Shown: one piece after another, positions 42,290 through 50,637 of the stretch | Position numbering within the stretch: the stretch's first letter is position 1 | How the letters are laid out: each line of letters starts with the position of its first letter | From: Alkaliphilus flagellatus | GTDB taxonomy: Bacteria > Bacillota > Clostridia > Peptostreptococcales > Natronincolaceae | Length of the DNA: 64,000 nucleotides | Reading direction: 5' to 3' | Assembly: GCF_018919215.1 (NCBI RefSeq) | Contig: NZ_JAHLQK010000004.1 | Span: forward strand, 186,001-250,000 | The notes under the pieces: generated by a model | What the model was told of the DNA's origin: nothing | What the model saw: only the letters and a program-made list of their open reading frames with translations | Databases searched by the model: none | Program-made: the position numbers and the translations under genes

Positions 42290-44200
42290 TTATCTTTTCT
42301 CTTCAATTTCTTTAATAGTATCATTAATAAAGTTTTCCACTGTTACAGCACCTAAATCACCTTTATCTCTAGATCTAACTGCTACTTCTCCTGACTCCAC
42401 TTCCTTATCTCCAATTACTAACATATACGGAACCCTTGAAAGTTGTGCTTCTCTTATTTTATATCCTATTTTTTCATTTCTTGTATCTACTTCCACGCGG
42501 ATTCCTTTTTGCTTCATTTCTTTTTCAAGTTTTAATGAATACTCAAGGTGCTTATCTGTAATTGGTAGTATTTTAACTTGAACTGGAGCAAGCCATGTTG
42601 GGAACTTACCTGCATAGTGTTCGATTAAAATACCAATAAATCTTTCGATACTTCCAAAAATTACCCTGTGAATCATAATTGGTCTATGTTTCTCACCATC
42701 AGCACCCACATAGGATAGGTCAAACCTTTGAGGCATTTGGAAGTCTAATTGAATTGTTCCACATTGCCATGTACGTCCAATACAATCTTCTAAATGGAAA
42801 TCGATCTTCGGACCATAAAATGCCCCGTCACCTTCATTAATCTTATATGGTAAACCCTTTTCGTCAAGAGCAGCTCTAAGTGAGTTTGTAGCTATTTCCC
42901 AATCTTCATCTGATCCCATAGAATCCTCTGGTCTTGTAGATAACTCTATATGATATTTAAAACCAAAAGTATTGTATACATAGTCAACAAAATCTATTAC
43001 TCCAATTATTTCGTCCTTAATTTGTTCTGGTAGCATAAATAAATGAGCATCATCTTGTGTAAAGCAACGAACCCTCATAAGTCCGTGTAGAGCTCCAGAT
43101 AATTCATGTCTATGAACTAATCCTAACTCACCCATTCTAATAGGAAGATCCCTATAACTATGTTTTTTTCTATCAAACATCAAAATAGATCCTGGACAGT
43201 TCATTGGTTTAACAGCATAATTCATATCATCAATATTTGTAAAATACATATTTTGTTTATAGTGATCCCAGTGTCCTGATTGTTTCCAAAGCTGCTCATT
43301 TAAAATAACAGGTGTTTTTATTTCATCATAACCACGTTTTACGTGTTCTGATCTCCAGAAATCCTCTAGTATGTTTCTGATAACCATTCCCTTTGGATGG
43401 AAGAACGGAAAACCTGGTCCTTCTTCATTTAAGCTGAATAAATCTAGCTCTTTACCTATTTTTCTATGATCTCTCTTTTTAGCTTCCTCTAATCTATTAA
43501 GATATTCTTCTAAATCGGCTTTTTTAGTAAAAGATGTTCCGTAAATTCTTTGAAGCATTTTATTCTTTTCGCTACCTCTCCAGTATGCACCTGCAATATT
43601 TAAAAGTTTAATTGCTTTTACTTTTCCTGTAGAAGGCACGTGAGGTCCTGCACAAAGATCTACAAAGTCGCCTTGACGATAGAAGGATATTGTTTCATCC
43701 TCTGGTAGATCTTGAATTAATTCCACCTTGTAATCTTCACCTTGTTTTCTAACAAATTCTATTGCTTCATCTCTAGGAAGAACAAATTTTTCCAAAGTTA
43801 GATCTTCCTTAACTATTTTTTGCATTTCTTTTTCAATCTTTTTTAAATCCTCTGGTGTAAAAGTATGATCAGAGTCAAAATCATAATAAAATCCATTATC
43901 TACAGATGGTCCAATAGCTAGCTTTGTACCTGGGTAAAGTCTTTTAACAGCTTGAGCTAGAATATGAGAACTTGTATGACGTAAAAAGTCTTTTCCATTT
44001 TCGTCCTCAAACCTTAAAATATTTAAATTACAATCTTCTTCTATAGTAGTCATTAAGTCAGCACTTTCTCCATTCAGTTCTGCACCTATAGCTACACGTG
44101 CAAGCCCTTCACTAATCTGTTTTGCAAAATCTAATATAGATGTTCCCTTCTCTACCTCACGAACTGAACCATCTTTTAGTTTAACCTTTACTTTTGACAT
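42290..44200 (-). CDS. thrS: Threonyl-tRNA synthetase
   Basis: A 636-residue class II synthetase: TGS domain (about 1-62, VKLKDGSVREVEKGTSILDFA), N2 editing domain (about 63-225, HTSSHILAQAVKRLYPGTKLAIGPSVDNGFYYDFD with zinc-type His), catalytic core with MNCPGSILMF, RVRCFTQDDAHLF (motif 2) and GSIERFIGIL (motif 3), and a C-terminal anticodon domain (about 535-636). It is expressed under a T-box leader with a threonine specifier and a near-perfect sigma-A promoter. Confidence 0.98.
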   Translation of the reverse strand: MSKVKVKLKDGSVREVEKGTSILDFAKQISEGLARVAIGAELNGESADLMTTIEEDCNLNILRFEDENGKDFLRHTSSHILAQAVKRLYPGTKLAIGPSVDNGFYYDFDSDHTFTPEDLKKIEKEMQKIVKEDLTLEKFVLPRDEAIEFVRKQGEDYKVELIQDLPEDETISFYRQGDFVDLCAGPHVPSTGKVKAIKLLNIAGAYWRGSEKNKMLQRIYGTSFTKKADLEEYLNRLEEAKKRDHRKIGKELDLFSLNEEGPGFPFFHPKGMVIRNILEDFWRSEHVKRGYDEIKTPVILNEQLWKQSGHWDHYKQNMYFTNIDDMNYAVKPMNCPGSILMFDRKKHSYRDLPIRMGELGLVHRHELSGALHGLMRVRCFTQDDAHLFMLPEQIKDEIIGVIDFVDYVYNTFGFKYHIELSTRPEDSMGSDEDWEIATNSLRAALDEKGLPYKINEGDGAFYGPKIDFHLEDCIGRTWQCGTIQLDFQMPQRFDLSYVGADGEKHRPIMIHRVIFGSIERFIGILIEHYAGKFPTWLAPVQVKILPITDKHLEYSLKLEKEMKQKGIRVEVDTRNEKIGYKIREAQLSRVPYMLVIGDKEVESGEVAVRSRDKGDLGAVTVENFINDTIKEIEEKR

Positions 44201-44349
44201 AGTTATTCCTCCTGTTCTTTATTTTTATTGTTTTAAACTTTATATAAAAGTTATCTGATACTATTACACTTGAAATATTCCCAAATTTTTATTTTTCTAG
44301 AAATCCTCAATAATTAGAAAATTGTTATTTTATAATGTACAATAAAAAA

Positions 44350-44590
44350 ATCCCTCATCCTATTAAAACTAATAGGACGAGAGATATATTCCCGCGGTTC
44401 CACCTAAATTGACATTTCCACTTTCGGGACTGTAACGGAGTCACCGGTTATCCTTTCACTATTTAGCTAATAGGTAACAGCTCCGAGGTAGTTTTCAACT
44501 ATCCATATATAGAAGCACTTTCAGCCATGATGCTTCCTCTCTTAATATTGGGACTAATTTACTTTTCCTCTTCAATGCAATAAAATATTG
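44350..44590 (-). promoter_or_regulatory. T-box leader of thrS (specifier ACC)
   Basis: On the minus strand AGGTGGAACCGCGGG (44391-44405) is the T-box. The terminator ATCTCTCGTCCTATT ... AATAGGATGAGGGAT plus TTTTTTT follows at 44350-44386. Stem I includes GGAAGCATCATGGC-GAAAGTGCTTC, and CTACCTCGGAGC positions ACC as the specifier, fitting threonine. This leader lies between the -10 at 44614 and thrS. Confidence 0.93.
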
Positions 44591-44613
44591 AGTTATTTTA
44601 TAATATTTCCATA

Positions 44614-44642
44614 ATTATAATAGTTAATACCAATTTTGTCAA
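44614..44642 (-). promoter_or_regulatory. Sigma-A promoter of thrS
   Basis: Minus-strand TTGACA (44637-44642), 17-nt spacer, TATAAT (44614-44619): both hexamers and the spacing are consensus. Confidence 0.9.
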
Positions 44643-44750
44643 GTTAATTATCAATTTTTTTAAAATATTTGAGGAATACTTGCATTCTGGCAAAAATCAC
44701 AATACTATAAGATAAGCTGGCTATTGCAACAGCAACAGAAACAGCATAAT

Positions 44751-45350
44751 TTAAAATAATAAAATAATTATACCTTGAAAAATACCAATTATAAAACCAA
44801 GTATACCACCTAATACCTCAATATGCTTTAGTTCAGTTTTTGCTATATTAACAACTATTCTCTCTAGTTCTTCCATCTCAAACTCATTTACTTTATCTTC
44901 TATCATTTTACTAAGCTCTATGCTAGTAGTAGCCTTTTCAATCATTTTTTCTATAGCCTCTGTAATTATTTTATCGCCTTCTTCATCTATTACATCATTA
45001 ATATATTTTGAAATCATTCCTTTAAAGGTAGATGGAATAATAGAAGGAAGATGATTTGCAACAATTACTGTTATCTTGTTTTTAAGCAATATTAAAATTT
45101 CATCTTTATTATTGCTTTTAACTAATTTATCGATAATTTCTTCTATTGATAATAACTCAGTTTCCACAGTTTGCCCTATACTTCTTGCTATTTCTGCTTT
45201 ACGTTTTGGTATAAGTCCTTGTATCTTAAAATTAATCAAAGGAATACTAATAGGCTGAAAGGGTCTAAATAACATTTTAATTGCTAACAGATTTGTAATC
45301 CAACCTATAACGCCACCTATTATAGCTAATATTAGTAATTGTACGACCAT
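44751..45350 (-). CDS. DUF445-family membrane-anchored protein
   Basis: A 199-residue protein of the DUF445/YheB-like family. The N-terminus LAIIGGVIGWITNLLAIKMLFRPFQP is the signature and forms the first hydrophobic segment; the middle (about 50-165) is helical and charged; the end LGGILGFIIGIFQGIIILLF forms a C-terminal membrane anchor. YheA/B-type members have been found in spore-related roles in B. subtilis; no function is assigned here. Ribosome site AGGAGAG. It lies between thrS and ytxC on the same strand. Confidence 0.8.
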   Translation of the reverse strand: MVVQLLILAIIGGVIGWITNLLAIKMLFRPFQPISIPLINFKIQGLIPKRKAEIARSIGQTVETELLSIEEIIDKLVKSNNKDEILILLKNKITVIVANHLPSIIPSTFKGMISKYINDVIDEEGDKIITEAIEKMIEKATTSIELSKMIEDKVNEFEMEELERIVVNIAKTELKHIEVLGGILGFIIGIFQGIIILLF

Positions 45351-45506
45351 AGTTTTATCTCTCCTATATATACCTTAAATATAAATATAAGTATATGAAA
45401 GCATTCTCTCTTATCCAACAAAATAGGATAAAAAAGGATACATTCCTATACTATAGAAAGAATTATATCACGATATAAATATGATGTCCATAATAGACGC
45501 AAAAAA

Positions 45507-45522
45507 CCCCCTTTTTGGGGGG
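45507..45522 (-). terminator. Terminator of ytxC
   Basis: CCCCCC-aaaa-GGGGG hairpin with TTTTTT on the minus strand, immediately beyond the ytxC stop. Confidence 0.88.
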
Positions 45523-45530
45523 ATAGGCGT

Positions 45531-46442
45531 TTATTCCTTATTAGCATTAATTTGCACAGTACACCATTCGCAACTATTACAACAATGTATCCTATCTGGA
45601 AATATTTTTTCTAGAGTTTTAATAATTCCACTAGTTTTAAGCACGGATATATTATGGATAAATATTTCCTTAGGTGCGAGAGTTATCAAAGCACTTATAA
45701 GTAAATCATCTTGGTTAATATTGCTTTCTGCAAGTTCTACTGCAATACTGCTTATATGGTCATTATTTAAAAGGCAACTATGTTTATCATAAAGTCTAAA
45801 CTTAGCTTCCTCATCAAAAACCACATTAACTATATCAGATTTAGCTTCTTGAATATCTACAAAGTATTTTAATAGCTTAATAAACTCATTATATTCTTTG
45901 TCTACTATAAAATCTTCTACTGCTTTTTCAACAGTTTCATTTAACTCTAGTAAATAATCTTTTAATCTAAATAAGATAAAACCACTTAAATTAATTTGAG
46001 TATTACTATTTAAGTAATCAATTAAATGTTGTAGAATTTTAGATTTAGCATTAATAACTTCATCTTTTTGGAAAAATATATCTATATTTTCTTCATTTAA
46101 TATATCTAAGGAATTTTTATATATTTCTAATCTTTCCTTTACATCGAAATAATAATAATCTGTACTTATTATATGACGGATTAAACTAGGTTCTTCAATA
46201 TCTTTTATATACTCACAAAGAGCATTAGCTATACAAAATTTAAATATATTTATAAAATCATTAATTGGATAGTTTTTTATATTTTCAGTATCTACACTAT
46301 AGTTTAAATAATAAAGAGGTTCTATATAGTATATTCTTTCTTCTACATCGATACCTTCGTTATAAAAGGATTCAAGTATCGGTTGTATTTTTTCTTGCAC
46401 TTTATTTGCACTTCTTTCTGCCAAAATAGCCAGTAAATTCAA
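45531..46442 (-). CDS. ytxC: Putative sporulation protein YtxC
   Basis: A 303-residue protein, mostly helical and soluble, ending in a Cys-rich tail (IHCCNSCEWCTV). Sequence features and its position upstream of thrS agree with YtxC, which neighbours thrS in B. subtilis too. It is annotated as a sporulation protein, but its activity is unknown. The N-terminal MNLLAILAERSANKVQEKIQPIL is amphipathic. The ATG has AAGGGAGTGATGAC upstream. Confidence 0.75.
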   Translation of the reverse strand: MNLLAILAERSANKVQEKIQPILESFYNEGIDVEERIYYIEPLYYLNYSVDTENIKNYPINDFINIFKFCIANALCEYIKDIEEPSLIRHIISTDYYYFDVKERLEIYKNSLDILNEENIDIFFQKDEVINAKSKILQHLIDYLNSNTQINLSGFILFRLKDYLLELNETVEKAVEDFIVDKEYNEFIKLLKYFVDIQEAKSDIVNVVFDEEAKFRLYDKHSCLLNNDHISSIAVELAESNINQDDLLISALITLAPKEIFIHNISVLKTSGIIKTLEKIFPDRIHCCNSCEWCTVQINANKE

Positions 46443-46572
46443 TTGTCATCACTCCCTTCTGCTGTAATAGTAGTATATGCCTAATCTTTAATACTATTCT
46501 AGTGATACGTATTACATAATATTGAAATTAATCCGATAGCTAACAATTCTTATGCTTTTATATACCAAAAAA

Positions 46573-46598
46573 ACAGAGTAAATTTATTCATTTACTCT
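46573..46598 (-). terminator. Terminator of the DtxR-type regulator
   Basis: AGAGTAAAtgaataaaTTTACTCT followed by GTTTTTTTGG on the minus strand, overlapping the gene's end. Confidence 0.85.
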
Positions 46599-47054
46599 AG
46601 ATTCTCTGTAAGTCTCAAATTTTTTTTCAATATCTGGATTTTCTTTTAAAAAACTCAAATAGTTCACTATGCATTCCAATGTCTCTTTACTTATGGTATG
46701 CTCTATTTTTTCTGTTTCTTCTAATATTCCTTTAAATACACCTATTGATCTAAGAAAACTTTCTATTATATTGTGACGCATAAGTAACATATTACCTTTT
46801 AGTATGCCACTCTCTGTTAAAGTAATTTTCCCATATCTTTCATAATTAACCAGACTTATATCAGCTAATTTCTGCACCATTCGAGTAACCGAAGGAGGTT
46901 GTACATTTAATGACTCAGACAACTCATTTATCCTGGTATATCCATTATGCATTGATAATCTATATATCATTTCAACATAATCTTCCATAGAAGGAGTTAA
47001 CAGACCTTGATCCTTTTTTATATATTCACTAAAAGTAAAGAAGTCTTCTCTCAT
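46584..47054 (-). CDS. DtxR/MntR-family metal-dependent repressor
   Basis: A 156-residue regulator with an N-terminal winged helix (TPSMEDYVEMIYRLSMHNGYTRINELSESLNVQPPSVTRMVQKLADISL) and a metal-binding dimerisation domain (LMRHNIIESFLRSIGVFKGILEETEKIEHTIS, with the HxxxExFL and ExxxxEH patterns). No C-terminal SH3 domain, so it is MntR/IdeR-short type. It diverges from feoAB, and two palindromes lie in the shared 210-bp intergenic region. Repression of feo by Fe2+ is the simplest reading, Mn2+ the alternative. Confidence 0.9.
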   Translation of the reverse strand: MREDFFTFSEYIKKDQGLLTPSMEDYVEMIYRLSMHNGYTRINELSESLNVQPPSVTRMVQKLADISLVNYERYGKITLTESGILKGNMLLMRHNIIESFLRSIGVFKGILEETEKIEHTISKETLECIVNYLSFLKENPDIEKKFETYRESRVNE

Positions 47055-47167
47055 TATTCCACCTCTTTAAGTAAAAATATTCTTGTAAAATATATGCTTA
47101 AATAAATATTTTATGCTAGACAAGTTGCATATATCTGTTAAAATTCATATTTTATATGGAGACCATT

Positions 47168-47205
47168 AAGTTAGCTTAAGGTAACTTTTTGTAGCTTAAA
47201 CTAAC
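47168..47205. promoter_or_regulatory. Tandem palindromic operators between the DtxR-type gene and feoA
   Basis: Site 1 (47168-47187) is AAGTTAGCTTAAGGTAACTT, a near-perfect palindrome with one mismatched pair. Site 2 (47191-47205) is GTAGCTTAAACTAAC, with the same TAGCTTAA core. Centres are about 20.5 bp apart, two helical turns, so two dimers could bind on one face. A possible feoA -10 (TATAAT 47213-47218) lies just downstream, so site 2 covers the -35/spacer. Confidence 0.75.
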
Positions 47206-47265
47206 TTTTGATTATAATTCAAAAGTTCTATAGAATATTCATTATTTATTTAGAGGAGGTTAACT

Positions 47266-47523
47266 ATGAAAGAACAACATATGTACATACAATCTATTTC
47301 TCTTTCTAAAATGCCCGTAGGATCTAAAGTTCAGATTTTGAATCTTTTATCTACAGGGCTACCAAGAAGAAGAATGTTAGACTTAGGTCTTATTCCAGGA
47401 ACAATTATAGAAATTATACGAAAAAGTCCTTTAGGTGATCCAATTGCTTATAATATCCGAGGTGCAATGATTGCCCTAAGAAAAGAAGAGTCAGATCAAA
47501 TTTTAGTCAAATTAATTAGTTAA
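47266..47523 (+). CDS. feoA: Ferrous iron transport protein FeoA
   Basis: An 85-residue SH3-like cytosolic accessory to FeoB. Pattern SISLSKMPVGSKVQILNLLSTGLPRRRMLDLGLIPGTIIEIIRKSPLGDPIAYNIRGAMIALRKEESDQI is the complete family shape. GAGGAGG lies 6 nt before the ATG. First gene of feoA-feoB(GTPase)-feoB(permease). Confidence 0.95.
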   Translation: MKEQHMYIQSISLSKMPVGSKVQILNLLSTGLPRRRMLDLGLIPGTIIEIIRKSPLGDPIAYNIRGAMIALRKEESDQILVKLIS

Positions 47524-47557
47524 TTTATTTATAGTAAAGAGTAAAGGAGGAAACATT

Positions 47558-48352
47558 ATGGGATTAACTCATCAATCCTGTGGAAAAGCAGTGCTAAGCG
47601 AAAAATTTAATATTAAATTAGGTAGTGATGACGAATTAGTAATTGCATTGGCCGGCAACCCAAATGTGGGAAAAAGTACTGTATTTAACGCCTTAACTGG
47701 ACTTAACCAACATACAGGCAACTGGCCTGGAAAAACAGTAGCAAATGCTAGGGGAAATTATACTCATAAGGATAAAAAATTTGTTCTTGTTGATCTGCCC
47801 GGTACTTATTCACTATTAGCTAATTCAGTAGAAGAGCAAGTTGCAAGGGATTTTATATGCTTTGGTCAACCCAATGCTACCATAGTTGTTACTGATGCCA
47901 CTTGCCTTGAAAGAAACTTAAATCTAGTTATGCAAGTAATGGAACTAACAGATAAGGTTGTTTTGTGTGTAAATCTTATGGATGAGGCTAAAAGGAAGGG
48001 TATTTCAGTAAATATAAAAGGATTAGAAGAAAAACTCGGGATTCCTGTAATAGCTACTACCGCAAGAAATGGATCAGGCCTAAATGAACTAATGGATAGA
48101 ACTTACAATATTGCCTTAGGAATTGAAAACATATTTCCTAAAACAATTGAATATCCCCAGGAAGTAGAAGAAGAAATCGACAAACTTTCTGAAAGATTGC
48201 AAAACATTTTAAAAGATAAATTAAATAGCAGATGGGTAGCATTAAGATTAATTGAAGGAGATACAACAATACTAGATTCAATTGGCAAATTTTTATTCGA
48301 CTATAATACACAATCTATAGAAAAAGAGGAGGCTTGTATATATGAGTACTAA
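47558..48352 (+). CDS. feoB-N: FeoB cytosolic GTPase domain as a separate protein
   Basis: A 264-residue soluble GTPase: G1 GNPNVGKST (~34), G2 Thr in TGNWPGKT, G3 DLPGTYS, G4 NLMDEAKRK, and a helical GDI-like end (~190-260). It lacks any membrane segment, so the usual ~700-residue FeoB is split; together with the next gene the total is 731 residues. AAAGGAGG before the ATG. The stop overlaps the next ATG by 11 nt, so the two are made together and must associate. Confidence 0.93.
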   Translation: MGLTHQSCGKAVLSEKFNIKLGSDDELVIALAGNPNVGKSTVFNALTGLNQHTGNWPGKTVANARGNYTHKDKKFVLVDLPGTYSLLANSVEEQVARDFICFGQPNATIVVTDATCLERNLNLVMQVMELTDKVVLCVNLMDEAKRKGISVNIKGLEEKLGIPVIATTARNGSGLNELMDRTYNIALGIENIFPKTIEYPQEVEEEIDKLSERLQNILKDKLNSRWVALRLIEGDTTILDSIGKFLFDYNTQSIEKEEACIYEY

Positions 48353-49745
48353 TCAAGACCATAATCAATATAATGCATTAAAAACTTTGCAAAGTGAAAT
48401 GTATAACGAAGAACAACATAAATTAAAAGATACTATTGTTAGCAGCATATATATACAAGCAGAAAGTATAGCTAACAATGTAATATCCAAGGAAAACCAT
48501 AAAAAGATTGATTGGGATAAAAAGCTAGATGATATCCTTACTTCAAAGTATACAGGTTTCCCAATAATGTTCTTATTATTAGGGCTTGTATTTTGGTTAA
48601 CAATAGTTGGCTCTAATTATCCTTCTAAAATGCTTTCAGATATGTTCTTTGGAATAGAAGTACACCTAACCAACTGGTTTATAGCAGCAAATGCCCCAGA
48701 ATGGCTCCACGGAATATTAATATTGGGTATATATAGGACTCTGGCCTGGGTTATATCCGTAATGCTACCCCCAATGGCAATCTTTTTCCCTTGTTTTACA
48801 CTGCTAGAAGATCTAGGCTATCTACCCCGTATAGCATTTAACCTAGACAGATTATTTAAAAAAGCTGGTGCCCATGGAAAGCAATCTCTCACTATGAGCA
48901 TGGGGTTTGGATGTAACGCTGCAGGCGTAATTGCCTGTAGAATTATTGAGTCTCCTAGGGAAAGGCTCATTGCAATGCTTACGAATAATTTTGTTCCATG
49001 TAATGGTCGATTTCCAACGTTAATAGCTCTATCAACTATTATTGTTGGTGGCTTAGTTACCAGTCAATTTAGCACTTTAGCCGCATCCTTTTTTGTATCA
49101 GTTCTAGTTTTATTTGGTATTGCAATAACATTATTAGTATCTTGGTTACTTTCTAAAACTCTTTTAAAGGGTGTACCCTCTTCATTTACTTTAGAACTTC
49201 CACCCTATAGAAAACCACAATTGGGCAGAATAATATATCAATCTCTTATCGATAGAACAATATTTGTACTAGGTAGAGCAGTAGCGATTGCGGCTCCAGC
49301 AGGATTAGTAATTTGGTTACTAGCTAACATAAGTGTGGGAGAGCAAAGCATATTAAACCATAGTGCTACTTTTCTTGAGCCCTTCGCAAATTCAATTGGC
49401 TTAGATGGTTTTATAATAATGGCATTTATTTTAGGATTTCCAGCAAATGAAATAGTCCTCCCTATTTTAATCATGAGCTATATGGCAGAAGGAGCAATGC
49501 TCGAGCTAGATAGCATTCAAGCTATGAAGGAACTTTTCTTTGCCAATGGATGGACCTGGTTAACAGCATTAAACTTTATGCTATTTTCATTACTTCACTT
49601 TCCCTGCGGCACCACAGTTTGGACCATAAAAAAAGAAAGTGGTAGCATGAAATGGGCCTTATTTGGTACAGTAATGCCAACTGCTATTGCAATAATCCTT
49701 TTATTCGTAATAACCCAATCTACTAGATTGTTAGGATTAGTATAA
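48342..49745 (+). CDS. feoB-C: FeoB membrane permease domain as a separate protein
   Basis: A 467-residue membrane protein with the two Gate domains of FeoB and about eight helices. The signature SMGFGCNAAGVIACRIIESPRERLIAM (the FeoB GFGCN motif with the Cys implicated in Fe2+ transport) and LGFPANEIVLPILIMSY are present. The first ~75 residues are hydrophilic and could dock the separate GTPase. Ribosome site GAGGAGG 8 nt before ATG 48342. It closes with a terminator at 49753-49780. Confidence 0.92.
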   Translation: MSTNQDHNQYNALKTLQSEMYNEEQHKLKDTIVSSIYIQAESIANNVISKENHKKIDWDKKLDDILTSKYTGFPIMFLLLGLVFWLTIVGSNYPSKMLSDMFFGIEVHLTNWFIAANAPEWLHGILILGIYRTLAWVISVMLPPMAIFFPCFTLLEDLGYLPRIAFNLDRLFKKAGAHGKQSLTMSMGFGCNAAGVIACRIIESPRERLIAMLTNNFVPCNGRFPTLIALSTIIVGGLVTSQFSTLAASFFVSVLVLFGIAITLLVSWLLSKTLLKGVPSSFTLELPPYRKPQLGRIIYQSLIDRTIFVLGRAVAIAAPAGLVIWLLANISVGEQSILNHSATFLEPFANSIGLDGFIIMAFILGFPANEIVLPILIMSYMAEGAMLELDSIQAMKELFFANGWTWLTALNFMLFSLLHFPCGTTVWTIKKESGSMKWALFGTVMPTAIAIILLFVITQSTRLLGLV

Positions 49746-49752
49746 TACATAA

Positions 49753-49780
49753 AATGATGAGATTTCTAAATCTCATCATT
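49753..49780 (+). terminator. feoAB terminator
   Basis: AATGATGAGATTTctaAATCTCATCATT followed by TTTTTAT, 8 nt after the stop. Confidence 0.9.
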
Positions 49781-49938
49781 TTTTATCATTATTAATTTTA
49801 AATTTAAATTTACCTTTAGTTAGTATACAAAAGGCTCTAACAATTTTTCCCCTATTATCTCCAACATATCAGTCAGGAGAAAAAAGCGATGATATAATAT
49901 AAATAATCTACATATTTACATTATAATATCATAAAACA

Positions 49939-49974
49939 AAAGCCGTTATATTACTTTTGTAATATAACGGCTTT
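49939..49974. other. Perfect 16-bp inverted repeat at the island edge
   Basis: AAAGCCGTTATATTAC, TTTT loop, GTAATATAACGGCTTT. No T-run on either side. It ends 10 nt before the tRNA-Cys fragment. The 200 nt from 49781 to 49938 hold nothing else I can identify. Confidence 0.6.
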
Positions 49975-49984
49975 CGAGAAAATA

Positions 49985-50029
49985 TTTGGAGGCGACACCC
50001 AGATTTGAACTGGGGAATAAAGGTTTTGC
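49985..50029 (-). repeat. tRNA-Cys 3'-half fragment (left island boundary)
   Basis: 45 bp identical to 52730-52774. On the minus strand it runs from the anticodon (GCA) through the T-arm to CCA plus 2 nt. The identity stops abruptly inside the anticodon loop, the usual crossover point for tRNA-targeting recombinases. Here it is joined to an IS3 fragment. Confidence 0.9.
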
Positions 50030-50030
50030 T

Positions 50031-50156
50031 ACACGAGAAGAAGCTAAGAAGGCCATATTTGAATATATAGAACTGTTTTATAACAGAAAGAGAAGACATT
50101 CTTCACTTGGATATTTATCCCCTTTAGAATATGAAAAACTGAACCTGAGCAAATAG
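50031..50156 (+). pseudogene. IS3-family transposase, 41-codon C-terminal fragment
   Basis: Frame [41 protein letters not shown] then TAG: the end of the rve domain of an IS150-like orfB, including the [11 protein letters not shown] motif. The rest of the transposase is absent; the fragment begins exactly where the tRNA-Cys repeat ends. Confidence 0.93.
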
Positions 50157-50234
50157 ACTATTTATCGAGTCTACCTAATCGGGTTCAGTCCATCCAAAAG
50201 TTAGATTTTTTGTCTAACAATTGGGGTGCACTTT
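50157..50234 (+). mobile_element. IS3-family right end remnant
   Basis: Downstream of the transposase stop are a GTTAGAttttttgTCTAAC hairpin and the terminal sequence ending AATTGGGGTGCA. This resembles the inverted-repeat ends of IS150-type elements. No left end is found nearby. Confidence 0.6.
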
Positions 50235-50268
50235 ATAAGCCCTACCCCAATTCTGTTAACCTATCTTT

Positions 50269-50463
50269 TTAGAAGAAGAAACCTTCACGTCCACATCCAC
50301 AAAATAGTACAACAAGTAATAGGAAGAAGAAAAGTAAACTATCTCCTGATCCTTTAAAAATACCACAGTTACAGAAAATTATCACCAATATCAAGAAGAA
50401 GAAAAGTAAACTACTTTGCTTTCCCCCAAATAAACCACTTAGACCTAGGTTACCTTCACTCAT
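50269..50463 (-). CDS. Small hydrophobic YjcZ-like protein (copy 2)
   Basis: 64 residues: MSEGNLGLSGLFGGKQSS, then LLFFFLILVIIFCNCGIFKG, SGDSLLFFFLLLVVLFCGCG and REGFFF. Close paralogue of the protein at 21043-21219, with the same duplicated hydrophobic unit and a Cys-rich hinge (CNC; here also CGCG). AGGGAGGTG ribosome site. The -300 region up to 50600 matches that of copy 1, including the sigma-K-like promoter. Expected in the late mother-cell stage; a coat or membrane role is inferred. Confidence 0.72.
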   Translation of the reverse strand: MSEGNLGLSGLFGGKQSSLLFFFLILVIIFCNCGIFKGSGDSLLFFFLLLVVLFCGCGREGFFF

Positions 50464-50548
50464 ATATCACACCTCCCTTTTTTTATTTTAAGTACTGATA
50501 AATACACAACTTTTTTTCTGCTCTAAAACTATTAGTAGTTGTAATATA

Positions 50549-50575
50549 TATAGTATGAAATGATCTATAAATTGT
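50549..50575 (-). promoter_or_regulatory. Putative sigma-K promoter, copy 3
   Basis: On the minus strand CACA, 16 nt from AC, then CATACTATA: an exact mACm-N16-CATAnnnTA match, 86 nt upstream of ATG 50463. Confidence 0.6.
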
Positions 50576-50637
50576 GATATATCTGTGTAAAAATAAAAAA
50601 ATAGGGTAGCCGAAGCAGTCTTGCTGATAAGGATGTT

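Noticed and set aside
44645-44750. Hydrophobic micro-frame downstream of the DUF445 gene
   Set aside because: Reads NYAVSVAVAIASLSYSIVIF plus a basic tail, but has no start codon or ribosome site and overlaps the DUF445 stop.
49939-49974. Terminator for feoAB
   Set aside because: A proper terminator already lies at 49753-49780 and this palindrome has no T-run.
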